Shown in pieces: positions 9,412-17,231 of a stretch of 46,063 bases of DNA; position 1 is the stretch's first letter, and each line of letters starts with the position of its first letter. The translations under genes were made by a program, and so were the position numbers. Source of the stretch: Betaproteobacteria bacterium (GTDB taxonomy: Bacteria; Pseudomonadota; Gammaproteobacteria; Burkholderiales; SG8-41); NCBI GenBank assembly GCA_025363575.1, contig JANYDM010000022.1:1-46063 (forward strand). The letters run 5' to 3'. The notes beneath the pieces were generated by a model. That model did no database searches. It saw nothing but the letters and a program-made list of their open reading frames with translations, and was not told the origin of the DNA.

Positions 9412-10638
9412 TTGCCGAAAACCGGCTCCATCGGAAGCACCACCGGCGGCTGGCAGTTGTCTGCGCGCGGCCGCGCGTATAGCGATTCGGCGATACGCGC
9501 GCTGGCCAAACGGCTCGCGCAACAACCGAACATCGTGTCGTTCGCCGGCGGCATGCCGGCGCCCGAAACGTTTCCGCGCGATGCATTCGCGCGCGCCTTC
9601 GATTCTGTATTGAGCCGTGACGGCAGCGCGGCGCTGCAATACGGCCCCACCGACGGTTATCCGCCGCTGCGCGAATGGATCGCCGCGCGCGTCTCGACCG
9701 CGCATGCCCGCGTCGACGCCAGCCACGTTCTCCTCACCAGCGGCTCGCAGCAGGGGCTCGATCTCCTGGGCAAGGTACTGCTCGACGCGGATGACACCGT
9801 AGCCGTCGAGACGCCGACGTATCTGGGCGCGCTGCAGGCGCTGTCGCAGTATTCATCGCGCTATCTCGAGATGCCATGCGACGACGGCGGCATCGAGCCA
9901 TCCGCGCTGACGGCTGCGCTCGCCTCATCGGATCGTGTCTGCAAATTCCTCTACACGATTCCGACGTTTCAGAATCCGACCGGGCGCACCTTGTCGCTGG
10001 CGCGGCGCGAGGCACTGGTCGCGGCCTGCGCGCGGGCGCGCGTGCCGATCGTGGAAGACGATCCGTACGGCGAACTCGATCACAGCGGGCGCCGGCACGC
10101 GAGCCTGCTATCGATGGCGCCGGACGATGTCACTTATCTCGGCTCATTTTCCAAGGTGCTTTCGCCGGGCATACGGCTCGGCTACGTCGTTTCACCGCCG
10201 GCGTTGACGCAGCGTCTCGAGCAAGCGAAGCAAGCAAGTGATTTGCACACGTCGACCTTGCTGCAAAGAGTCGTCTACGAAATCGTCAAAGATGATTTTC
10301 TCGAACCACACCTCGCAGCGAGCCGCGCGCTTTACCGCGACCGCTCCGCGGCGTTGGAGACATCGCTGCGTGCCCACCTTCGGAGTCATGCGACGTGGCA
10401 GCCGCCTGCCGGCGGCATGTTTCTATGGCTGCGCCTGAACAACGGACTCGATGCGGCGACCCTGCTCGAAGCCGCACTCGCAGCGGGCGTCGCTTATGTG
10501 CCCGGCGCGCCGTTCTTCGCCGGTCCGCCCGATCATGCAACATTGCGTCTGTGCTTCAGCACCGCCGCGCCGGACGCCATTGAGCGCGGCGTTACGGCAC
10601 TCGCACAAGTCGTACGCGCAGCGCCGGCCGGTAATTGA
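9412..10638 (+). CDS. PLP-dependent aminotransferase, MocR/LysN-like without DNA-binding domain
   Basis: 408 residues from a TTG at 9412; there is no upstream in-frame ATG between the previous stop and this codon. The fold-type I core is intact: SFAGGMPAPETFP near the N-terminus, N188 in FQNPTGRT, D216 and Y219 in VEDDPYGEL, the PLP lysine K248 in GSFSKVLSPGIRLGYV. Sequence style matches the 2-aminoadipate/aromatic aminotransferase (LysN, ARO8-like) branch that also forms the catalytic half of MocR regulators, but the N-terminal winged helix is absent, so it is an enzyme. It probably transaminates a branched, aromatic or aminoadipate-type substrate. Last gene of the left-hand plus-strand cluster, ending 20 bases before a convergent MFS gene. 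Confidence 0.9.
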   Translation: MPKTGSIGSTTGGWQLSARGRAYSDSAIRALAKRLAQQPNIVSFAGGMPAPETFPRDAFARAFDSVLSRDGSAALQYGPTDGYPPLREWIAARVSTAHARVDASHVLLTSGSQQGLDLLGKVLLDADDTVAVETPTYLGALQALSQYSSRYLEMPCDDGGIEPSALTAALASSDRVCKFLYTIPTFQNPTGRTLSLARREALVAACARARVPIVEDDPYGELDHSGRRHASLLSMAPDDVTYLGSFSKVLSPGIRLGYVVSPPALTQRLEQAKQASDLHTSTLLQRVVYEIVKDDFLEPHLAASRALYRDRSAALETSLRAHLRSHATWQPPAGGMFLWLRLNNGLDAATLLEAALAAGVAYVPGAPFFAGPPDHATLRLCFSTAAPDAIERGVTALAQVVRAAPAGN

Positions 10639-10657
10639 CTGTTCGCGTCGCGCAACT

Positions 10658-11800
10658 TCACTTTTGCTGCGCGTGGACTTTCCTGCGGTTCAATATTCCA
10701 CCGCCGCCGAGCATCAGTGCGTTGATCCAGAACACCGCCGCAAGTCCCGTCGCGGAAGCGACGTAGCCGAAAAGGACAGGGCCGACGACGCGTGTCAGGT
10801 GGTTTACGCTTGAACGCAGCCCGAGCGCTTCGCCGGAGCGCCCCTCCTGCGAATTGCTGAACGTCATCATCATGGTGATGGGCTGTCCGCAACCGTTGCC
10901 GAGACCGAAAATGAACGACAACAGCCCCAGTGTCGCAGCGCCATGGCAAAGTGGCACAAGCAGAAAGCTCGCCGCGGACACGTAAAACGCATAGGCCAGC
11001 ACCGCTTCTTCGCTGCGCCACCTGAGCAGTGCCGGCATGATCAGCCGCACGACGAAGCCGGCCGCGGCGAACATCGCGAGCACGACGCCGATGGCAGCAG
11101 CCGACATGCCGATGCCGTGCGCGTAGACCGGTATGTAGAACTGAAACATGTCCTGCCCCGACTGAATCAGGCTGCTGGCGGCGAGCACCTTCCACACGCC
11201 GGCGTCGGCCAGCATTTCGCGGAAGCCGCCGCCGGGCGCGGGCTTGGTGTGCGTACCCTCCGGCAGCGCCTTGCTTCCCCAGGCGAGTATGCCGGCCGAC
11301 ACCACATACAGCAGCACGATATAAAGACAGCTCGCCGCGTGTCCCGAGTATTGGATCGACAGGCCGGCCACCAACGGGCCGATAAAACTCGCCGTGGAGT
11401 TCATCAGGCTGAAGTTGCTGAAATTTTTAGCGCGATTCTGCGCAGTGCTGAGTACTCCCACAACATTCTGCATCGAAACGTTGACGAAGCCGACCGACAC
11501 GCCGTTCATCGCAGCCGCCACGTACAGCGCGACGAGCCCGGGCCAGAAATACGGCACCAGCATGCCGGCCGCGCCGACGACGATGCCAAAGACGAGCAGC
11601 CAGCGCGCGCCGTAGTAGTCCGACAGCCTGCCCATCGGCCATGAAAGCAAGACGGGTAAGGCGAAAAAAGCGGCCGCCAGACCGCCGATTGCGAGCGGCT
11701 GCGCGCCGAGATTCAGCGCGTAGAGCGTCAGCAGGACACGGGTTGCGCGCGAACTGATCTGGGTGATCAGCGTAAGCGCGTACGCAAAATAGATAGACAT
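10658..11800 (-). CDS. MFS transporter
   Basis: 380 residues with about twelve hydrophobic segments. Motif A is well preserved as GRLSDYYGAR (residues 57-66), placing the protein firmly in the major facilitator superfamily; the second half carries TFSNSQEGRSGEALGLRSS, typical of drug- or metabolite-efflux-like members. It is transcribed toward the plus-strand aminotransferase gene and converges with it. The gene upstream in its own direction is the AraC-type fragment at 11868-12188, 67 bases away, which could once have controlled it. Substrate unknown. A tail of basic residues (NRRKVHAQQK) faces the cytoplasm in the usual topology. Confidence 0.89.
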   Translation of the reverse strand: MSIYFAYALTLITQISSRATRVLLTLYALNLGAQPLAIGGLAAAFFALPVLLSWPMGRLSDYYGARWLLVFGIVVGAAGMLVPYFWPGLVALYVAAAMNGVSVGFVNVSMQNVVGVLSTAQNRAKNFSNFSLMNSTASFIGPLVAGLSIQYSGHAASCLYIVLLYVVSAGILAWGSKALPEGTHTKPAPGGGFREMLADAGVWKVLAASSLIQSGQDMFQFYIPVYAHGIGMSAAAIGVVLAMFAAAGFVVRLIMPALLRWRSEEAVLAYAFYVSAASFLLVPLCHGAATLGLLSFIFGLGNGCGQPITMMMTFSNSQEGRSGEALGLRSSVNHLTRVVGPVLFGYVASATGLAAVFWINALMLGGGGILNRRKVHAQQK

Positions 11801-11867
11801 CAGGCTTGAGTTTACTGCTTACCGCGTGCAGCAAACAGCACGCCCCGCGCGCGATCCGGCTCTTGCG

Positions 11868-12188
11868 CTAGACGGCGATATCGCTGCCGCCGGCGTTGAA
11901 CGCGCGCGGCGCAACGCCGAGCGCGCGCCTGAACATCGTGGAAAAAGCGCTGGGGCTTTCATAGCCGAGATCGGGCGCGACCGTCGTGACGGGTGCGCCG
12001 TCGGCCAGGCGGCGTATGGATTCGAGCAGGCGCGCCTGCTGCTTCCACTGCGCGAACGTGATGCCGGTTTCACGCAGGAAGCGGCGGTAAAGCGTGCGCG
12101 TGCTCGTCTTGAGATCGCGCGCATCGCGCTCGCACGGCCACCGCGCGCGTAAGATCGCCTTGCACCGGGCTGTCCGGCGCGGAGGCAA
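11868..12188 (-). pseudogene. AraC-type transcriptional regulator remnant (C-terminal helix-turn-helix only)
   Basis: About 106 codons from a TTG. The region STRTLYRRFLRETGITFAQW and the later LGYESPSAFSTMFRRALG are unmistakably the double helix-turn-helix of AraC/XylS regulators of the NimR kind, which are normally about 250-270 residues with an N-terminal cupin-like domain. Here that domain and the first helices are missing. The frame is open only to about 12269, where a stop occurs. In a second minus-strand frame an ATG at 12227 begins MDSHPAASLARARF and stays open across the same stretch, so an internal deletion with frameshift of a once-complete gene is plausible. It stands between two MFS genes, a usual place for such a regulator. 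It could also be a functional mini-regulator; I favour decay. Confidence 0.6.
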
Positions 12189-12291
12189 AGCGCGCGCGCG
12201 CCAGACTGGCCGCGGGGTGGCTGTCCATTTTGCGATGGTTGCCCGTAAAACGTCGAAAGACAGATTATTCTAAATCAGTCAGACTGCGGCC

Positions 12292-13518
12292 ATGAATACT
12301 ATCGTCCAGCCCCAATCCCTGCCACGCGCCGACGGCTTTCCCCGTTCCGTCAGCCTGCTCCTCAACGTCGCGCACGCGATCGATCATATGTTCCTGCTGA
12401 TTTTCGCGACCGCCGTGGCGAGCATCGCGCTTGAATTCGGCTTTGCGAACTGGACCGATCTGATGCCGTACGGCGTCGGCGCATTTTTTCTGTTCGGCCT
12501 CGGCGCCCTGCCCGCCGGACGCCTGGGCGACCTGTGGGGCCGCCGCGTCATGATGATCATATTTTTCGTCGGCATGGGCGCCGGCGCGTTGCTCGTCGCA
12601 ACGACCCACAATGCATGGCAGCTCGCCGCGGCGCTAACGCTGCTCGGCGCGTTCGCGGCGATCTATCACCCGGTCGGCATTCCGATGCTCGTGCAGCACG
12701 CAACCAATCCCGGCGCGGTGATCGGCATCAACGGGCTCGCCGGCAACCTGGGCATCGCGGTCGCTGCACTCGTCACGGGCTTGATCGTCAAATGGCTCGG
12801 CTGGCGCGCTGCGTTCGCGATCCCCGGCGTGCTGTCGATCATTTGCGGAATATTGTTTGCCGCGTTGTGTCCGCGCGAGGACGAAGCGCCGTCGAAGCGC
12901 AAGGGCGGCAAAGCGAAGGTGGTGCTGACGCCGGCCATGCTTGCGCGCGCGTTCGCGGTGATGACGGTAGCCGCCATTGCCAGCAGCCTTATATTCAATT
13001 TCACGACAAACGGCAATGCACAGTTGCTGGCCGAAGGTTTTCGCGGCGTGGTCGAGGATCCCGCGCTGCTCGGCGCCATGCTCGCGCTCGTTTACGCGAT
13101 CGCTTCCCTGACGCAAATTGTAGTGGGCCGCCTCATTGACAGTATGCCGTTCAAGCCGCTGCAGCTCTGGATGTCGATCGCACAAGTGCCGCTGCTGATC
13201 CTCGCCGCGCATGCGCACGACTGGTGGCTGTTCGTGGCACTCCTCGCGGTCATGGTGTTCGTCTTCGGCTCGATTCCGTTCACCGACGCGATGATCGTGC
13301 GCTACGTCGACGACCGCCTGCGCTCGCGCGTCGCGGGCATGCGGCTCACGGTCGCGTTCGGCATCAGCTCGTTCGCCGTATGGCTGCTGGGACCGCTCGT
13401 TAAAAATATCGGCTTTGCGTCGGCCCTGTGGATACTGGCCGGCATCGCGGCGGTCCGTACGGTGATCGTACTGCTGCTGCCCGAAGAGCCGGCCGAAACG
13501 AAGAACGCGCCGACCTGA
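12292..13518 (+). CDS. MFS transporter, fosmidomycin-resistance (Fsr)-like
   Basis: 408 residues and about twelve membrane segments. Motif A is perfect as GRLGDLWGRR (residues 76-85), and the YHPVG motif after TM4 is characteristic of Fsr-like drug or small-acid exporters. The ATG at 12292 lies 103 bases from the end of the divergent AraC remnant. Just upstream is a short perfect dyad, CAGTC-A-GACTG, at 12276-12286, which may be an operator. A basic cytoplasmic loop (KRKGGKAKV, around residue 200) separates the two six-helix halves. It is followed by a PAS-domain gene. The substrate cannot be inferred; an efflux role is likelier than uptake because of the Fsr-type motif, but this is a family-level argument only. 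Confidence 0.88.
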   Translation: MNTIVQPQSLPRADGFPRSVSLLLNVAHAIDHMFLLIFATAVASIALEFGFANWTDLMPYGVGAFFLFGLGALPAGRLGDLWGRRVMMIIFFVGMGAGALLVATTHNAWQLAAALTLLGAFAAIYHPVGIPMLVQHATNPGAVIGINGLAGNLGIAVAALVTGLIVKWLGWRAAFAIPGVLSIICGILFAALCPREDEAPSKRKGGKAKVVLTPAMLARAFAVMTVAAIASSLIFNFTTNGNAQLLAEGFRGVVEDPALLGAMLALVYAIASLTQIVVGRLIDSMPFKPLQLWMSIAQVPLLILAAHAHDWWLFVALLAVMVFVFGSIPFTDAMIVRYVDDRLRSRVAGMRLTVAFGISSFAVWLLGPLVKNIGFASALWILAGIAAVRTVIVLLLPEEPAETKNAPT

Positions 13519-13552
13519 ATCGGGCACGGCGGACCGGCACGCAAGCACCATC

Positions 13553-13987
13553 GTGACACTCCCGCATTTCGATGCCGCGCAGTTCGTTCTTTCCGCCGGT
13601 GATGCGATTGTTGCTGCCGGATCCGATGGGGCCATCATTCTGTGGAACCCGGCCGCCGAGCGGATATTCGGCTATGCGGAGCAGGAAGCGCTCGGCCGAT
13701 CGCTCGACCTGATTATTCCCGCACGCCAGCGTCAGCGGCATTGGGACGGATACGGCCGGGTGATGAAAACCGGCGAGAGCCGCTACGGTACCCAAGTGCT
13801 GCGCGTTCCAGCCCTGCATAAAGATGGACGGATGCTGTCCATCGCGTTCACTGTGACGCTGATGCGCGCGCCCGATCAAAGCTGGGTCATTGCGGCGACC
13901 ATCCGCGACGAAACCGGGCGCTGGCAGGAAGAGCGCTCGTTGCGTCAACGGCTCGCCGCACTGGAAGCAAAGTCAGGCGGCCGTTAA
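13553..13987 (+). CDS. Single PAS-domain protein
   Basis: 144 residues starting at a GTG. A PAS fold fills most of the chain: GDAIVAAGSDGAIILWNPAA then ERIFGYAEQEALGRSL and RHWDGYGRVMKTGES are the canonical PAS core, followed by the strand region ending VIAATIRDETGRW. The C-terminal 25 residues look like the start of a coiled linker that in other proteins leads into a kinase or cyclase domain, but here the chain stops, so it is a stand-alone sensor or a protein-interaction module. PAS domains bind haem, flavin or small ligands; no haem-specific residue is obvious. It ends seven bases before the DUF3565 gene and may be co-transcribed with it. Confidence 0.85.
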   Translation: MTLPHFDAAQFVLSAGDAIVAAGSDGAIILWNPAAERIFGYAEQEALGRSLDLIIPARQRQRHWDGYGRVMKTGESRYGTQVLRVPALHKDGRMLSIAFTVTLMRAPDQSWVIAATIRDETGRWQEERSLRQRLAALEAKSGGR

Positions 13988-13994
13988 GCCTGCC

Positions 13995-14204
13995 ATGCAG
14001 AAACGCATAGTAGGCTACCGCCAGGACGAAGCAAAGCACTGGGTCGCGGAACTGGAATGCGGCCACGATCAGCACGTTCGCCACGACCCGCCGTGGATCA
14101 ATCGCGAATGGGTCAGGACACCTGAAGGACGAGCCGGCGTGCTGGGCAGCACGCTCGACTGCAAGAAATGCGATGCGCATCTGCCGCGTGATGGCCCGCT
14201 GTGA
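13995..14204 (+). CDS. DUF3565 family small protein
   Basis: 69 residues. The sequence GYRQDEAKHWVAELECGH followed by QHVRHDPPWINREWV and a C-terminal CKKCDAHLP is the family pattern of DUF3565, small soluble proteins of unknown function that are common in proteobacteria. Cysteines and histidines in CGHDQHVRH and CKKC suggest a metal-binding site, probably zinc, but this is inferred from spacing only. It follows the PAS gene closely and lies 70 bases before the sigma-factor gene, with a candidate promoter in between, so it probably ends its own transcription unit. Confidence 0.85.
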   Translation: MQKRIVGYRQDEAKHWVAELECGHDQHVRHDPPWINREWVRTPEGRAGVLGSTLDCKKCDAHLPRDGPL

Positions 14205-14214
14205 CGCCAGGGCG

Positions 14215-14243
14215 TTAAACCATCCCCTGACAAGTGTCATATA
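14215..14243 (+). promoter_or_regulatory. Candidate sigma-70 promoter of the ECF sigma operon
   Basis: TTAAAC at 14215-14220 and CATATA at 14238-14243 are separated by 17 bases, 32 bases before the ATG of the sigma-factor gene. The match to consensus is moderate (four of six in each box). A GGGAAC at 14246-14251 could instead be part of an ECF-type minus-35 element, but I find no convincing matching minus-10. Confidence 0.35.
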
Positions 14244-14274
14244 GCGGGAACGTAACGCGCCCGCTTCTCATCCA

Positions 14275-15018
14275 ATGCCACAGACGAACGGCTCAGGAGC
14301 GGCAGTGGGTGTAAATCCGGCATACGAAGCGACCAATACTGAACCAGCGCTATCGGACATTGCCCTCGTGCAACAGGCCGTGCGCGGGGACGACAAAGCG
14401 TTTGAAATCATCATGCGGCGAAACAATCGCGCACTCTATCGTGCCGCCCGCAGCATTCTGCAGAACGATGCCGAAGCGGAAGACGCCGTGCAGGAAGCTT
14501 ACCTGCGCGCGTATCAGGCGCTGGACAAGTTCCATGGCGAATCCCGGCTCACCACATGGCTCACGCGTATCGTCATCAACGAGGCACTGCAGAAATTGCG
14601 CAAGCACAAGCAGGAGGCGGGCACGGTTTCACTGGAGAACGTAGTAGATCTCGAAATGCATCTCGATACCGCGAGTAGCGGCAAGACTGCTCCCGACGGC
14701 CCGGAGACTGCGGCCATGCGCGCGCAAACGCGCAAGCTGCTTGAAAACAAGATAGATCAGCTGCCGTCGGCATTCCGCACGGTATTCATCCTGCGCGCGC
14801 TCGAAGAAATGTCGGTCGAGGAAACCGCGTCATGCGTCGGCATTACCGAGGCAACGGTGCGCACGCGGTTTTTCCGCGCGAAGAGTCTGCTGCGCGAATC
14901 ACTGGCCAAAGAAATCGATATGGTTTTCGAGGACGCATTCGCTTTCGCGGGCGACCGTTGCGATCGCATCGTCGGCAACGTTCTCGAACGCATCAGGCGC
15001 CTGCGCACGAACATTTGA
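14275..15018 (+). CDS. RNA polymerase ECF-type sigma factor
   Basis: 247 residues. Region 2 spans about residues 40-110 (AEDAVQEAYLRAYQALDKF, then the minus-10-recognition stretch ESRLTTWLTRIVINEAL); region 4 spans about 158-215 with LPSAFRTVFILRALEEMS and the helix-turn-helix ETASCVGITEATVRTRFFRA. There is a 30-residue C-terminal extension (DAFAFAGDRCDRIVGNVLER) seen in one ECF branch common in Burkholderiales. It directs RNA polymerase to a specific regulon. No anti-sigma factor gene follows; instead a ferritin-like secreted protein and a cytochrome c follow with short gaps, so these two are likely targets or partners. The signal that activates it cannot be seen here. Confidence 0.92.
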   Translation: MPQTNGSGAAVGVNPAYEATNTEPALSDIALVQQAVRGDDKAFEIIMRRNNRALYRAARSILQNDAEAEDAVQEAYLRAYQALDKFHGESRLTTWLTRIVINEALQKLRKHKQEAGTVSLENVVDLEMHLDTASSGKTAPDGPETAAMRAQTRKLLENKIDQLPSAFRTVFILRALEEMSVEETASCVGITEATVRTRFFRAKSLLRESLAKEIDMVFEDAFAFAGDRCDRIVGNVLERIRRLRTNI

Positions 15019-15090
15019 ACGCCGCCCCGGCATAACCATCATCCGCGCACCAATGCGCATCCGCGCTTCAACCATCTGAAAGGAATCATC

Positions 15091-15678
15091 ATGCAACTCG
15101 TTAAACTTTTGAACGACCCTTTATTTGCCGCCGGACGCCGCGCATTCATTGGCAAATCGGGTGTCCTGTTGTCTGCAACCGCCGTGGCTTTGCTCGCAGG
15201 GCGCGACGGCCTGGCTGCCGACGCGAAGGGAAGCCCGGCGTCGGGTGAAGATGACGTGCGCATCCTGAATACCGCGCTCGGCGCGGAGCACCAGGCCATC
15301 GCCGCCTATCAAGTAGGCGCCGAAAGCAAGCTCCTCGAAAAAGCCGTGCTGGCCCTCGCCGTGCAATTTCAGGGCCATCACAAGGAGCACGCCGACGTGC
15401 TGACCAAGACTATCGCCAAGCTCGGCGGCAAGCCGGTCGCCGCTCTGCAGAAATACACTTTTCCGACCGACAAGCTCAAGACCCAGGCCGATGTGCTGCG
15501 CTTCGCGGCAGGCCTCGAACAGGGCGCGGTGAGCGCCTACCTGGGCGCGGTGCCGGCGTTTAACAACCGCGATCTGTCCAAGGCGGCGGCCAGCATACTT
15601 GGCGACGAAGCCATGCACTGGGCGATCCTGCGCCAGGCGCTGGGCGACAATCCGGTGCCGTCGGCATTCGTCTCTTAG
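15091..15678 (+). CDS. Exported ferritin-like domain protein
   Basis: 195 residues. The N-terminus GRRAFIGKSG followed by a hydrophobic run and GLAADAK looks like a twin-arginine (Tat) leader. The mature part is a four-helix ferritin-like bundle (Ferritin_2-type), with candidate metal ligands in LGAEHQAIAAY, QGHHKEH, GLEQGAVSAY and ILGDEAMHW, that is, repeated E-x2-H/H-x2-E type pairs. Tat export would suit a protein folding around a metal in the cytoplasm. The family is found in the periplasm of many proteobacteria beside ECF sigma factors, with unknown activity; metal storage or peroxide protection is possible. It lies 72 bases after the sigma gene, with AAAGGA at 15078-15083 upstream of the ATG. 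Confidence 0.88.
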   Translation: MQLVKLLNDPLFAAGRRAFIGKSGVLLSATAVALLAGRDGLAADAKGSPASGEDDVRILNTALGAEHQAIAAYQVGAESKLLEKAVLALAVQFQGHHKEHADVLTKTIAKLGGKPVAALQKYTFPTDKLKTQADVLRFAAGLEQGAVSAYLGAVPAFNNRDLSKAAASILGDEAMHWAILRQALGDNPVPSAFVS

Positions 15679-15752
15679 TTCGCGCAATCGCGTGACACGG
15701 CGCGGCCGGTTGCAGCATGACCGTGCCGCGTCTCTCTTAAGGCGCATCAGAC

Positions 15753-16175
15753 ATGCATGACATTCGTCGCTGGTTCATAGCGAGCGCGCTGATATTGCAA
15801 TGCTGCGGTGTGGCGGCTGCCGATCGGCAATCCGCATCGAAGGGCGATGCCAAAAACGGCGAGCAGGTCTATGCGCGCTGCATGGCGTGCCATGCACTGA
15901 GCGAGAATCGCATCGGTCCCCGGCATTGCGGCGTATACGGCCGCCGCGCCGGCACCGTCCCGGGTTTCGATTATTCACCCGCAATGCGCAATTCCAGAAT
16001 CGTATGGAACGAAAAATCGCTGGATGCGTTTCTCGCCGATCCCATGAAATCTGTGCGCGGGACGGCGATGGTATTCGCCGGCGTCCCTGATCCCAAAGAG
16101 CGCGCAGACGTTATTGCGTGGCTTAAAAAAGCGGGCACCGACCCCGCCACCTGCCCGTCGAACGCGCAACGTTAG
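15753..16175 (+). CDS. Class I cytochrome c, periplasmic
   Basis: 140 residues with a signal peptide (WFIASALILQCCGVAAA) and one covalent haem site, C43-x2-C46-H47 in CMACHALSE. The downstream axial ligand is likely M106 in GTAMVFAGV. The GPRHCGVYGRRAGTVPGFDYS segment is typical of mitochondrial-type cytochrome c2, and a C-terminal helix is present (ADVIAWLKKAG). It would carry electrons in the periplasm. It is the third gene of the sigma/ferritin-like/cytochrome cluster, 74 bases after the ferritin-like gene. The extra cysteine C59 (RHCGVYG) is the usual alternative residue in this branch. The stop lies 15 bases before the convergent Bug gene on the other strand. Confidence 0.93.
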   Translation: MHDIRRWFIASALILQCCGVAAADRQSASKGDAKNGEQVYARCMACHALSENRIGPRHCGVYGRRAGTVPGFDYSPAMRNSRIVWNEKSLDAFLADPMKSVRGTAMVFAGVPDPKERADVIAWLKKAGTDPATCPSNAQR

Positions 16176-16190
16176 ATGACGGACGGCGGA

Positions 16191-17186
16191 TCAATCAGCC
16201 TTGATGTTCGCGTCCTTGACGACTTTCGACCAGCGCTGGATTTCCGATTTGATCGCCGCTTCGAATTCCTCCGGCGTGCTCGCGATGATGTCCAGGCCGA
16301 GCGTGGCGAAGCGTTCCTGGTTGGCGGGGTCCCTGAGGATGCGGCGGGTTTCGCCGTAGAGCTTGTCGACGATCGCCTTCGGCGTGCCGTGCGGCGCGAT
16401 CAGGCCCTGCCAGTCGCGCACTACGATATTGGGCACGCCCGCTTCCGCCATCGTCGGCACGTCGGGCAATTGTAGCGATCTCTCTTTCGACGACACCGCC
16501 AGCGCGCGCAGGCGGCCCGCCTTTATGAACTGCAGCGACGAAGTCATTGACGCGAAGCTCATGGCAACGTTGCCGCCGAGCAAGTCCGCTATTGCAGGTC
16601 CACCGCCTTTATAAGCGACGTGCGTCATTTTGACGCCGGTGGTCAGCGCAAAAAACTCGCCCACGAGGTGCGGCGCGCCGCCGATGCCGGACGATGCAAA
16701 CACGAGCTCGCCCGGTTTTGTCCTGGCCGCAGCGATAAGGTCTTTCACCGACATGATCGGCGACTTCGCGTTGACCACCAGCACATTGCCGACTGCCGCC
16801 GTCATGGTGATAGGCGCGAAATCCTTCACCGTGTCGTACGGCATCTTGAGCAGACTCGGATTGACGGAGTAACGCAGCGATACCAGCTCTATGGTGTAAC
16901 CGTCTGGATTCGCCTTAGCGACGATTTCGGTGCCGATGATTTCGCCGGCGCCCGGCCGGTTGTCGACCAGCACCTGCTGCCCCCAGCTATCCGTCAGCTT
17001 CTGGCCGAGTATGCGTGCCATGCCGTCGCTGCTGCCGCCGGGCGCGATTGGCACAATCAAGCGGATCGGACGGCTTGGGTACCCGGCGACCGCGTCCGGT
17101 TTCGCGGGTTGTGCGCCCGCATTCCCGTTAATCGCAATCAGCGCAAGCGCGGCGATAGTGCCGGACAGTTTCTGGAATTTCATCAT
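16191..17186 (-). CDS. Bug family tripartite tricarboxylate transporter substrate-binding protein (4)
   Basis: 331 residues with a signal peptide (GTIAALALIAINGNAGAQ). Bug motifs: YPSRPIRLIVPIAPGGSSD, DNRPGAGEIIGTE, NPDGYTIEL, HVAYKGGGPAI and LPDVPTMAEAGVPN. The start could be either of two adjacent methionines (17186 or 17183). It lies 45 bases downstream of another Bug/TctC gene on the same strand, and the two are probably co-transcribed from the promoter region they share with the divergent ornithine-cyclodeaminase-like gene. Its gene converges with the cytochrome c gene. Ligand unknown. Confidence 0.92.
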   Translation of the reverse strand: MMKFQKLSGTIAALALIAINGNAGAQPAKPDAVAGYPSRPIRLIVPIAPGGSSDGMARILGQKLTDSWGQQVLVDNRPGAGEIIGTEIVAKANPDGYTIELVSLRYSVNPSLLKMPYDTVKDFAPITMTAAVGNVLVVNAKSPIMSVKDLIAAARTKPGELVFASSGIGGAPHLVGEFFALTTGVKMTHVAYKGGGPAIADLLGGNVAMSFASMTSSLQFIKAGRLRALAVSSKERSLQLPDVPTMAEAGVPNIVVRDWQGLIAPHGTPKAIVDKLYGETRRILRDPANQERFATLGLDIIASTPEEFEAAIKSEIQRWSKVVKDANIKAD

Positions 17187-17231
17187 CGTCCTCTCAATTC
17201 AGATTGGATTCATTGCCAGATCCCCGCAAGG

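Noticed and set aside
7804..9726. A 640-codon open frame on the minus strand
   Set aside because: It runs antisense to an aminotransferase and a Bug gene with clear motifs; the translation is arginine- and alanine-rich, as expected for a shadow frame in GC-rich DNA.
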